64,000 nt of DNA from Lycorma delicatula. Its lineage: Eukaryota; Arthropoda; Insecta; Hemiptera; Fulgoridae. The position numbers and the translations under genes are program-made. Below, piece by piece: positions 26,301 through 39,700 of the stretch. Within the stretch, counting starts at the first letter, position 1. Each line of letters starts with the position of its first letter. The notes below the pieces were generated by a model. That model searched no databases. It was not told the origin of the DNA and was given only the letters and a program-made list of their open reading frames with translations. The DNA lies in the NCBI RefSeq assembly GCF_047948215.1, contig NC_134455.1, positions 347,433,842-347,497,841 on the forward strand, given 5' to 3'.

Positions 26301-29114
26301 TGTAAGTATTTAAATAAGCTCTATTTAATACTAATTAAATAACGTATGTTAAAGTCTTTTAAACGTCTTCATTATTATTATTATTATTATTAATTTAATA
26401 TTAATCAGTATTTTAAAAGGTTAATGGAAAATAAATTTATATGTAAAGTTTATTAAAAAATCATTATTTAATTTGTTTAATCATAAACAAATTATTTTCG
26501 TCGATTTTAGTTTTTTTTTTAAATTAATTTTTAATTATTTAGGAATAAAATTAAATGCAACATTAAAGAAGTATGCAAATAAAATATTAAATTAAAAAAA
26601 GGATTTTTTCTTTAAGTAATATTTTGAAATAGAGACTAAGATATCTACTCAACACCTGGATCGATTATAACGAAAGTAACATATTATTTAACCAATATTC
26701 AGAAATTATCTTAAAAGTTAAAAAAAAAAATGGGTTTAATCCGGTTTGAAAATATCAAGCAAAATTATAACCGATAAAAAAAAGAAAAACAAAATTAGGC
26801 CTATTCCTGTATGAAATAATATAAATATTATCCCTGAATGAAATTACCCGGATACATAATCAAATTTACTGATTAATGTAGCGGAATCTTCTTATTAGTA
26901 CGAAAATGTAGTATTAACTTTGTGTTTAGAGATGAAAAATTAGAAAAAAATATTTTTTTGCACTTCTAATATTCTACGGGGGTTTAAATAAGGCCGTTCA
27001 TCATTAGAATGTATCTATGGACCGTTATTGAATTACGTGAAAATATTTACCTTTACATCGAGTAAAATTTCGAATTCTCATTATCCCCTCCTCCTTGACC
27101 TTTTTTCCTGTTTAGCCTTCGGAACAACCGTCAGGTATTACTTCAGAGGATCAATGAGAATGATATATATGTATGAATGTAAATGAAGTGAGGCCTTGTA
27201 CAGTTATCCCAGGTCGACCATTCCTGAGTTGTGTGGTTAATTGAAATTCAACCACCAAATAACACCGGTATCCACGATCTGGTATTCAAATCCGTATATA
27301 CGTAACTGCCTTTACTTGGATTTGAACCTTAAAACTCTCGACTTCGAAATTAGCTGATTTGCGATGACGAGTTTACCGATAGACCAGCCCGGCCACCACG
27401 TTGACCTATCCCACCGAAAATTATACGGCATCAGTTTTCCGTATGACAGAAATGATCGTGACAAATTTAATCCGAATCCATCCATCTATTCTGAAGTTAT
27501 CAAGCGAAAAAATAGCCGAAATACATCCTTCCGGAATTTTTTTAAGCGCTAAAATTGCGTTCTTTTTAAATAAATGCGGTCATGAAAAATTCGGATTTAT
27601 AAATATTTTAAGAAATACAAAATTTGACCCGATCAACGAACGTTACCTTATATAGTAAAAATGTATCCCGCAATTGTTTCATGGATTAATAAAACAAAAA
27701 CATTTCATTAGTGCAAAAAAGATAATTAAAAAACAATATAATTTTTTGATAAGGAATGATTTTTTTAAAGCGTGTAAAAAAAACTCCGTCTGGATTTTGA
27801 ACCTATGAACTCGTGATGGAAGTTAAAGATGCTACCACTTCGCTACAGAAATGACCTCTTCTAATCCGTATTCCTTTACTTTTGATTATTTTTTTAAATC
27901 TGTTGTAATTGAATTTAGTGTAGATTTTATTTTTGGTTAAGTTTTTTTAAACAGGTTTAAATTATCCGGTTAGCTGTTATGGATAGGTGTTTTTTTTTAT
28001 TATAAAATTTTTTTGTTGGATTTGTTTCATTTCCTATTCAAATAATTTATATGCTATTAATTAATTTTATTTTATTTTATTTGATGTTATTAGTTTGTTT
28101 TTAAAACTTCTTCGCATAGGTGGATATTAAATATAGTATATATTTTTATGTTAAAATAATATTTAAAATTTAAATTGTACGGCTTGTTCTCAATCTGTGG
28201 ATACCTTTAAATTAGAGGGAATTTTAAATTTACTTTAAAATAATTAAGTGATAAATAACTAACATGGATTATTTATTATTATTTTTAATACTACGATTCG
28301 TATATTGATTTGTGATGTTTAATATAAATGTAACTATGAATTTATTTTTTGACAGTAAAAAGTTAGAAAATATTTTATCTTAGCGAAAATTTTAAAATCG
28401 TTTTAGTTTTTTATCGTATCGTTAAAAAGTTCGGTAATCTTTTCCTTCTTTTAACGAGAGTTTTTCTTTTTCTTAAATAATAATTAAGTTGCTTATTTAC
28501 CTGAGACGAAGTGAAGGTAGCCTTCTGATCCGTTGCATGTCTAGGTACATTTATGCTCGGATGTGTATCTGCTCTCATCAATACCTTCATCGTTATTATC
28601 TGATAACGTTGTTCCTTTTTTATAAAAACGGTACTTATGTTTTCTGTTATACCTTAAAAAAGTATTTATTTATCTAAAACCGATTCGCTATTTTATTTAA
28701 ACGACTAACGTACTTAGCCTTCTGGAGGTATTAAGTAAGGCTCCCTTCTGATATTGCTGTGTTTATACAGCATCTCCCCACCCGCTTACTCTTAGGATAC
28801 GCGTCCACCTCATCCGATCTCACCTTTTTATTTCCCCTCCGTTTTCTACCTACTACTGTCATTATGTACCGCTGTGTGCTTTTATATACTGGAATAATAT
28901 ATCATAGTTTACTCATTTCTCGTTGTATGTTTATTTAATAGTCAACGTTTTTTTTTCCATTTAAATTTTTACAAAAAGAAAACTATTTCTTCGTTTATAA
29001 TTAAAAATAGATCTTTGTAAGTGGTATTCTCGTATTGTGTGTTAATCTAATGATTCGTAATTCATTAGTAAAATGAGTTATTATCATATTGTGGATCGGT
29101 AATTTTTGTTGGCC

Positions 29115-29166
<52 letters not shown>

Positions 29167-29580
29167 TTGTTTGTTTGTGTGTATTGATTTATTTACTTTT
29201 CATTAAAATACATTGAGGTTTATATAAAGATAATGCTTGTCTATGTACCCAATTAATAATAGAGAACAAATGTGAAATTATTTATTAATTAAATTAGAAT
29301 ATAAAGTTAACTACATAATTATAATAATGAATAGGTTAGCTTAAAATAAAAATTTATAAAAATGAAAAACATATATTTATATATTAAAGAAATACAGAGA
29401 TGTTGCTTTGAAAAGGTTTTTAATTTTTTTTTTAAACGAAAGACGAAATGGTGGTCGCGTAATAGAGAGAGAAAATGGTAATATTTAAAATTTAAATAGT
29501 ACGGCTTGGTCTCCATTTGTGGATACTTTTAATTAATTAAAAAAAGGGAATTTTTACCTTTAAATAAAAGAATTGTATTA

Positions 29581-29614
<34 letters not shown>

Positions 29615-31186
29615 TATCAATTTATATCGTTTTTCAATAATGGGTTTTTTGATCTGTTCTAGGATATTCTTGGATACTATTTAGGGTTTTTAAATTGTTA
29701 CAAATTTTCATTTTCGGTTATTCGCATTAATATATTAGGTAATAATTCTTTAATCGTACTTTTCTTGTATTTAATATTAATTACATTACTCTTTAATTAA
29801 TTTCACATTAGTTCTCTATTATTAATTGGTTATATTATAAACAAATATTGCCTTTAAATAAATATCAATTTTTTTTAATGAATAATAAAAAGATTAAAAG
29901 AGAAATGTTTAAAAGTATTTTTTATGAATTAATTTTTGTAAATAATTGAGCTACTTTACCGATAAAGTTTTAAGATATCTAATCCGATTCGGATTTTGAT
30001 CTATTTTGCTTTTAGAGGTAAGAGCGTGAATGTGTGTATAAAATGTTTGTAAAATGTGATTAATATATATGTTTGTGTGTGCATATATATTGTTTTTTTA
30101 ATATTTCAAGAGTTATATTAATCATTTGTACTTTAAATTTTTGTTGGATATTTAATTTTTAAAATACTCCCTTTTTAAGATTTTTATTATCTAATTTTAC
30201 GATTTTTCTTATTTAATTAGTAACAACATTATTATTATTATCTGCTTTTTCTTTAATATTTTATTCAACGGATTATGTAGAAAATTAAACTTAATTTTCT
30301 TATTGTAATAATACACTATAATAATTTTTTTTTTTTTTTGTTAAGACTTCTCAGAAACAATAACCTACAGAATTTTAATCTTGTATACGTGTGTTTGCTT
30401 ATTTAAGTAGGTTGATGAGGACATTCTTTTTGATGGCCACATTTCCTTCCGCATCGAATTATATTTTTCATGGTTGAAAAAATAAAACTTTTTATACCGA
30501 ATTAATTAATTAAAATAATATATTATAATTTTTTTGTCGATATATTTTTATTTTTAAAATGTTATTGTACATAATAAATATTATAAAATAACGCAATATG
30601 AATGTCATGTTGTTTTATTATTTAATTGTGCTGTTTACAATAAAAATATCGTTTGAAATTTTATTGTAGTCGTTAAATTGTTACAATAAGTTTTGTTTTT
30701 ACAAAATATTTATTGGACTATTAGCCTTTCTTTATAAATAAAGAAAATGTAACCGTTATTTTAAAGTATTTATATTATCAGTAAATGTATGTTTTTGTTT
30801 TGACCTTTCTTATCAAAAATTTGTTTATTTTTTCTCATTAGGCGTACTATAATGAAGGATTTAAAAAAAATATATTTGTATTTTTTATTAAATTTCTTTT
30901 GTAATATGAACCTAATTCTTTGGCTTATTAGGTTTCTTCAGCGAGTAATTTTTATTATTTAATGTGAATTTTGACACCGTGTTTTAATAATTTAATTATT
31001 CTAAGTATTACTATTATTATTTTTCTTTATAATGATAATTTCCGTTTTTTAAAATTATTTTTTCTTTTTATTTATTTGTACTGCACGTGATTGAATTTTA
31101 TTCTTAATGTGTATTATTTTATCAATTATTCAGTGATCTATGATCCGTATTTATTAACCGAGATTATGAACTGGGTCATTCTCATT

Positions 31187-31231
<45 letters not shown>

Positions 31232-34200
31232 GGAGAGATATGTTATAAAATAAATTTATGCTAAGTTATATCATATAGCAGCAGAGCATTTTGCAATAAA
31301 ACCAACTAAATCATAATCTGAGATATATAATATCACGGTTTTGATTTACTGTTCGAGTTGTGAAGTCTATACGGGAAAAAATAATTTAACAGAAAAATCG
31401 AGCGCAGTAAGATTAAACGGTCTGTTGTATTCGATGAGTTTTCATGCGAAGTCGTGTTTTTGTTAATGCTATCTTATATAGGACGATATTATTTACAACT
31501 CGTGTTTGTTAATTTATTGTAAAATAATAACAGGTTTAAATATCTCGTTATTTTAAACGGGCGTGAGGTTATTATATAATATGTTGCCGATGTATGAACT
31601 ATTTTTTTTTTATTGCCCCTTATATTCTTTTAAAAGTTAAAATTTCTTTTAAAGTTTATTAGTATTTAAATGTAAACCAGCTTAAGAATTGCGAACAGCT
31701 CTTTAATGTTTAAATGGGTAAGAGTCGTAACGTTCTACTTATTAACCAAGGTTATTCAAAGTTGTTTTTATATATATATATATGTATGTATATAATTGAA
31801 CATATAATATTATCTTTACTGTATTTGGTACATCTCGATCCTGAATTTATTATTATGAACTTGCTCCCTTAGTTTTATCGGTGTATGTTATTTAAGTATT
31901 AATACTACTGCGTGTTAACCTAGAATCTAGATTACTTATCGTTTAAAATAATTTAAATCCCAGTATAATTAATTATTTATTAGTTAGTGTTTTTAATATA
32001 ATGTTTTGTGTTAACAGTTTCTGATTTATTGATGTAGCTTGCTTATACAACTTTGAAGTGGCGTAATTAATTTAAAGTCGGTAATTTAACTTAAAGTTGA
32101 TTTAAGCTAGTAAATAATTTAAAGTGTTTTATCTAACATTATATAATATTATATTAATAACGGTTTTTTTTATTTTATTAAATTCCGTTGTAGATACAAA
32201 TAAAGTTTTGAAATGTTAAATTTAAAAAAAAATACAACAAGAATTCTTTTTTAAGATTTTTCCAGTTATATGCTGTATAGCTAGCCGTACGGTATAAGTA
32301 TATAAGGGAGTGTATGCTAATCGGGTCAAATATTAAATATGGGGTTTTGACGTTTCATTGCTCTTTCTGTCTGACCAAAAAACACAATTTTAGCATTCAA
32401 AAATTTCGGAAGGACTTATATATAAAGCCGTAAGTTTTTTTGTTTATTTGTTGGTCGACTTTGAAATTTTCAGGATAGACTCGTGTTATCCCAGGGAAGG
32501 ATTAATTCATAGATTGTGGTCCTGTCCTCCTTGAAGGTGATGTGTTGGCAATTAAAGACAATCATTAAAGAAAAAAAAATAATCCATTAATTTCATTATT
32601 GACACCAGGTTGATTGAAATAGTTTGTGGGGTTTTCGTCGTCATAGTTCTGTGTACTTCAGTTACCATTGTTACTACTGTTCTGTTTTTTTTTTTTTTTT
32701 TTTTTTATTAATAAAAGTCTAAATACCTCATCTGTTATTTATCAGTGTTACTCACAACCAAAAACGAACAATGCGGGGTCCAGGCGGTGGAACCCTCTGG
32801 CTAGACGGTAATGTCAAGCGAAGCGAGCTGTGTGGAGGTCCGGGGGTCGGAGGAACGAAGCGTACCTGACAGACTAGTACACATATATATATCCCTGTTT
32901 TTTTCCTGGATATTTCCAGATCGGATGGACCAATTTTGGATGAAATGTATGCAGGGCGTTTTGGTTTTTTTATATAATATTGTAACGATTTAATTTTTGT
33001 CACAATTGGTTAGTGTGTAGAGAATACGAAACCCCGAAAACCTCAAGAGAATAAGGAACCTCATGATTCCGTAACCCAAAATTCTATTCAGGTTAAATTT
33101 ATCCACATAATTTAATGTCCCTTTGGTAACTGAGATATTTGGTGATATTGTTTGGTCTTATTCTATGTTCTCCCCTGTAAAAGGGATAATAAGTCTCTCT
33201 TTTCTCTGTTTAGTTTCCGGAACCACCGTAAGGTATTACTTGAGAGGATGATATGTATGAATGAAGTGTAGTCTTGTTCAGTCTCAGGTCGACCATTCGT
33301 GAGACTTGTGGTTAATTGAAACCTAACCACTAAAGAACACCGGTATCCACGAACTAGTATTCAAATCCGTATAAAAGTAACTGCCTTTACTAGGATTTGA
33401 ACCTTAGAACTCTCGACTTCGAAATCAGCTGATTTGCGATAACGAATTAATCACTAGAGCAACCCGTTGGGCTTAACGGCTTAAGCCCAACTTAAGCCGT
33501 TGGGCTTAAGTTGGGCTAGAGTAAGTTGGGCTTAATATACTTATAATATTAAGTATATTATAAGTCTAATTTTTTTTTTACTTTTTTTCATTAGTTGTTT
33601 TACTTGATTTGTTATGATTGGATTAACAACCGACGAAGATTTTTTTTTAATATAAACCATTCGTATCATTAATTTAATGATACAAAAATTAATTTGGTCA
33701 CAATTTGTCAAGGAGATATAATTATCATTATTTACTTTATAGGGAAAAATTACGCAATTCTGCGAGTTTTTTTTTTGAGTAAAATCCATAGTGGAATTAA
33801 AAATCGTGTACATTTTTTTTTATGTTAAAAAGATGTGAATATGATTTAAAAGGAAATGAAGATTTTTGATTGCAGTGTTTTTATTATTGAGAAAATAATG
33901 ATATTTATTTTTTAAACATTTTTTGAGAAATTACGCATTTTTTTCTTATTCAAACCTTTAACTTCCGATAAAATATTTAATCTTCATACGTGTATTGGTT
34001 TTTTTAATTGTAAATTTCCAGTGGGCGAATCGTCTTCTATAGTTTTAATGGAAAGACCTTGTGCGACTAATGTAATCAGTATGCAAGGAATATCCGCCCT
34101 CCGTGTTTAAAATAATTAAGAAGTACCGTATGTGGATATGCCGCTAATCAAGGACATTTACGATTACGTTATTGGCCGTTATATTTCCATATCATTCAAT

Positions 34201-36690
34201 GACTCCACTACAACTTCGTTGTAAAACCCGTGGGTAATTTAAGTAGGGCTAAAATACGGTATCCCATTATTGTATTCTACATTTCTGTTGTACATTTGGA
34301 CGCACCCTTTTTACAAATGAAAATAATTATGTAAATCGTTATTTAGTTAATACTATATTATATATATAGTATTTCAGGTTATTATTGCGTAAATCTATTA
34401 GTACAAATAAAATATTTAAAAAAGAAAGTTATTAAACATATTATTCCGCTTTTTGAATACATTTTTTTTAGATGCGGGATTCATAAGGTCTGCATCCCCC
34501 TACTCCGTGATATTGCAAAGCAAAACAATAACTGACAAACGAAAAGGAATTAAGCTCCTCCCCCCCTACACATGAATGAGATCATCCTAAATACATTGAC
34601 GAAGAGATATATTGATGTATCGGAATTATCTCATTAGTATAAGAATGTGACTAAGAATGATTCCACAAAGGCAAAAAAGAAGAAAGGATTTTTTTTTTAT
34701 CAAGTTATCAGAAAGTGCCTTAGCTAATTAAGGGGCATTAATGAAAAAATCTACCTGCTGTTTAATTAAAATTTTGAAATACTTTTGAAGATGTCTGCAT
34801 CTTCTTGCCCCTTTGACCAATTTTGACGAAAATGAAACTGTATGAATCCCTTATATACGAAATAAATCCTATGAAATTTCACACGAGTCGGTCCATTACT
34901 CAATAATAAGACAGGCCTACATGAATATATATCTTAACAGAATTTTACTATGCTAAAATTGTGATTTTTTTATCAGAAGGGGTTACGAAAAGTCAAAGAT
35001 TTACAAAAAGAAAAGAATCACCAACATGCAAATAAAATTTGATCCGATTCGTGAAATTTATCGTATGTAGTTACATAACTTGTGTAGTATACAATATAGA
35101 TATATTGTCGGGAAAGTAAAACAGATATTTACTTACTTGAAATATACTCGTATTTTAAGTCATAATATTTTTATTATTATATTTAAATTTAACAAAATTT
35201 TTCTGTTATGAATAATAGTAATTGACAACACTTTTTTCTTAACGAAATCTCTGACCAAATTTTTATAAACCATTTAATTATATTCATCGTTTCATTTAAA
35301 TTATAACGTAAGCACATTAATCGAAAAAAGTTTTTTATTTTAAATAGCACGGAATATTTTAGATTTACTGCAGTTTTTTAAAATGTTTTCAAATATTATT
35401 TATGATTTTTTTAAATTTATTATTTTTATTACTTTACAGAAATATTTTTAAAGTTATTTAACAGCACGAAGTAATTTAATGAAAATTATTAAAAGAGATA
35501 ACAACATAGTTTTCTTTTTTATTAGTTTTTTCTTTATTTTCTTTTTTTAATCGTACGATTTGGTAACTAATGAGTCGAGATTATACTATTTTGTTTTACA
35601 TGGTACAGTAACTGCCGTTTCTCCTGATTCATCGACACACGTTTGAACACTATTAAAAGTAACGACGCGTTTCCTGTCTAATATTTGTTGTTTTCTAGTT
35701 TCTTCATTTTCTTTTAGCACAGACATAATGTTAATAAGGGCGATGATGCCTCGTCGAATACCGCGCGTTAACTGTTGTTTTTCAGGAAACTCGTCCTTAC
35801 CCGAATCAATATAATGTCTATGCCCTATTTTTTTACCCCCTCCCACGCCATATACCATCCGGTGGATGTAATTGTTAAACGCCACCGGTTAGGCGCCGTA
35901 TATTTATTTGTATTAATCTCGATTTTTTTTTCTTGCTAATCGAAAAATATAATTTGTCATTTATTGTTTTATTACGGTTGATTATTGTTGTATTATTTTT
36001 TTGAAATTTATTAAATCCACAACAACAAATTGCGGGTGTTTTCAACTTAGTCGTTTATGTGGTGCAATAGCTAATGCTTTGCAGCCATTATGTGTTGTTT
36101 TTCCACAGATATGACTGCGTGCATAACAAATTTTATTGCTTTGTTTCTCTCATTATTCTTCATTAATGGACTGTACAGTAATTTATTGTAATTAGTAAAC
36201 GATTTAAATTACTTTACACTAGGTGTACGTGTACGCTCGTTAAATTTCATTTCCATCGATTGTGTTTTCTGTCGTTTGCGTTTTCTATTGTAATATATAT
36301 ATTTTAAAATACAAAAAAAGTCAGAATTCAAAAGGCGTTAATGAAAACTATGTGATCACGTATTTATATACACGTTGAACGAGATGGAGCTAATAAGTAA
36401 CGTTATTTAAAATCTCGTGGTTTAATATACTGTTGATGTTAAAACATTAGCAAAGTATTGCACGACTTTCCCGGTTATTAATAAGAAAAATTAAAATTTC
36501 CCGGCCAAAAGCAAAAAACAGGATACATATTTTTTAGAGATGGGACTAGAAAATTTTACGAAAACGTTTTCTAAAAATATTCATATACATATATGAATAT
36601 CTTTAAGTAGGGTTAAAATACAGTATCGCATTATTGTATTCTACATTTCTGTGTGTATATTTGGACACACCCTTTTTACAAATGAAAATA

Positions 36691-36740
<50 letters not shown>

Positions 36741-39700
36741 TTTCAGGTTATTATTGCGTAAATCTATTAGTGCAAATAAAATATTTAAAAAAGAAAGTTA
36801 TTAAACAAATTATTCCGCTTTTTGATTTTTTAGATACGGGATATATATATATATATACCTATAACAAACATACCTATATATACCTTAACAAATTTTTTTT
36901 CTTATTTTATTATACTTTAAGAAAAACATTAAAAAAAAATTGTAGAAATTTCTTGGCAGCTGTGAAGTATAAACTTCAAAAAATTTTAAAAAATATTTAT
37001 ACCGAAGGAAAATAGAGCAAAAAAATCTGATGTGGACACCACATGACTTCCTTGTACGCCTATTAAATTACATATACACATTTTTTAAAATTAAAAGTAC
37101 ATAAAATTTTATTTTATAAATATCTTCTGATATTTTTTATTGTTGTTATTGAATTATTGTTTATTGTAAACATTTTTTTTTACAATTTTAAGGTTAACAG
37201 TTATTAATTAATCATTATAATTAAATTCGAAAAAAATTTAAAAAAAGAAGATGAAGTCGGATTTGAACCGATATGTCTTCCCCTTGTAAGATCGAAATAT
37301 TTCCTGAATTAAAATTTTATTTCGCTATAACTCTGGAACCAACGAAAATAAGTACCCCTTATGATATATTGTTGAAAAGGTCTCAATGAGGATTTATTAC
37401 TGCAGTTAAGAAAAAGTCCGAAATCAAATTTTTTTGAATTTTGGTCATTTTTTGACACTTTTGGTCCAGTCGATCGCAATCAAAAGGGCACAACTGGATG
37501 TTACAGGAGTCCTAAATTCCAAAATCTCAAAATTCTACGGCTAATCGTTTTTGAGTTATGCGAGATGCATAACTGTACGTACGTACAGACGTCACGCCGA
37601 AACTAGTCAAAATGAATTCAGGGATGAATAAAATGGAAATTTCCATTGAAATCTGAAAACCTAAATTTTTCGCCATCACAATACTTCTTTTACTTCGTAC
37701 AACGAAGTAATTATTACCATTTTTTTTTTAAATTTAATATAGTAAAATGTTATTTTATCAAAAATATTATCGTCTATAGACAGTCAAATACAAATTATAG
37801 TTACAATTTAAAAAATATATATTTTAGTTACATTTTGATTAAATTTTGCAAAACTTAATTGTTACATAATTATTTCTTTATACATTTATTTTTTGTTAAT
37901 TTTTTATGATGTAACACATCTTTGATTGTTGTGTTCTTTTAAACTATTTTTCTTTTCTGCCTTGAATGTCTGCAGATTAATTAATGTATCTTATTCATAA
38001 AAATAATTTTAACGTTACTTACTTGTGGAAGTATGGAGATAAGTGTTATTTTCTGAGGATGCCTAACGTTTTTCTCATCTAAACCCGGCCTGGCGACCGT
38101 ATCGTTGATTGAATTTGCGGCATTTTTTTCGTTCATGTCGTCCATTTCGTATTGGATTTTACTACCGTTTATACTCGATCTTTTATTATCGTCTTCTTCT
38201 TTTTCCATTTCCGAATAAGGTATCGTAATCGTTGTCGACTGATCTAATTGTTTTTCTTTACATTCATCCGCGTCCAATCCTACGATCAGCGTCGGGTTTG
38301 TGATGAGTAAATTTAATTCTTTTCTGGTCGTGTTGTTCATTTTTGTTCCCTTGTTGTATATTTTATGTTTGTGTATGTTTACTTTAAATTGGTGTTTTTT
38401 GTTCTTGTTCTGTTTGTTTATCAGTGCCGCAGTACTTCCTCCGCAGCTCGCTACCGACGCTGAAGACGATGTCGTCGACGATATCGCACTCGGCGGTAAT
38501 CGGTGTTGCGTGTAACAGATTTTTGCACCGGTCGCTTGAAGCTGAGCCTCGAGCAAAGATTCTTCTGATGCGCTCTGAAACAAACGTGAAAAAATTTTTG
38601 TTTAAAAACTATTCCGATTATTAACTATTTTAAAATTTACTTAAAAATAATTTATCAGTTAATTCTACAGAAACGGGCGAGATTAGTTCGATAAAAATGT
38701 TAAATAATAATTTATTGTGGATCATATAATTTGCTATCTCGTAAAATGAAATTTGGCTCTAATTATCTGTTGTTTAACCCCGACGCAGATAAAGTAAAAA
38801 TAGAGATGCCTAGAAACAAACGGAAAGAGTACTAAATGTTGCGTAACGTAGAAGATTTACAAGGCCGGTCGATTCCTTCCTAAATTTCTATGTTTATGAA
38901 AAAGTTTAATTATTCATTATTCTTTTTAAGTTTTCCTAAAGTAAGTGATTTTAAAATTGCTTTATTTGTTGATGGGAATTTTAACCGTCTGGATAGAAAA
39001 TCTGTCCTGAATAAATCTTAATGCTTTTTTCTAAAATATGAAATTCTGTACTTTATATTTATAAAAAATCGTTTAAAATAATTAAATAAGTAATTTTTAT
39101 TAACTGGAAATGTAGTAAAATTATAATATTAATTACTCTAATTTAATAATTTTTAAAACTTGTTCTCTTTATTTGTACTGTAATGTTTTTATTAGAATTA
39201 AACATTGATTATTTTTATCATACGCTATAAAAATAATCAATCTTTAATACTAATAAAAAAAACTATTTTTATAGCCGTTCTTGTGATTTTTAAAGTGGAT
39301 ATCATTGTTTTATAATAGACTGATTTCTTTGTAGGCGTATATAAAAATATTTCAATATTACAATATTACTTAAGTGTCTAAGTAAATCTTTGTTTTATTA
39401 TATAAAAACAAGGAAGTAAAAAAACGAAGTAGTCTAAATAGTAACTCGTAAATAGAATTATGTATATTACTAGTATGATTGTTTGGTGTGTGTGTTTTAA
39501 TTAATTTTTGTAAATATATTTATAATATTTAATTTTATTTTTTTTTTTTAATATTGAAACTACTACAAGAAAATAACGTGAATTATTTTTGTAAATTTGT
39601 TGCGATTACTTGTTCCCCGAATTATCTTTATTTGGCTGACAATGATTTAATAAATTTTTATTAGTTTCTCTGGTAGTAGTTTAGATATACATACTTCTGT

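Larger units (their letters stand above)
28889..33194. other. Tret1 intron 2, AT-rich with microsatellites
   Basis: Contains (AT)24 at 29117-29165, (TA)15 at 29584-29613 and (GA)n at 31191-31230. A GC-rich patch at 32760-32880 contains AGCGAAGCGAGC. No coding exon or conserved RNA was recognised. Confidence 0.45.

Noticed and set aside
27318..27388. A functional tRNA gene on the minus strand
   Set aside because: Boxes are good, but spacing is too long and the unit recurs with a shared non-tRNA body, so it is a SINE.
28790..28813. MRWTRILR spliced at GTAAGC as the short Tret1 amino terminus
   Set aside because: Phase fits, but the exon at 28501-28590 matches the known short-isoform peptide; this frame is better read as an upstream ORF.
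38300..38624. Plus-strand frames over Tret1 exon 2
   Set aside because: They are antisense to the spliced minus-strand exon; no independent signature.
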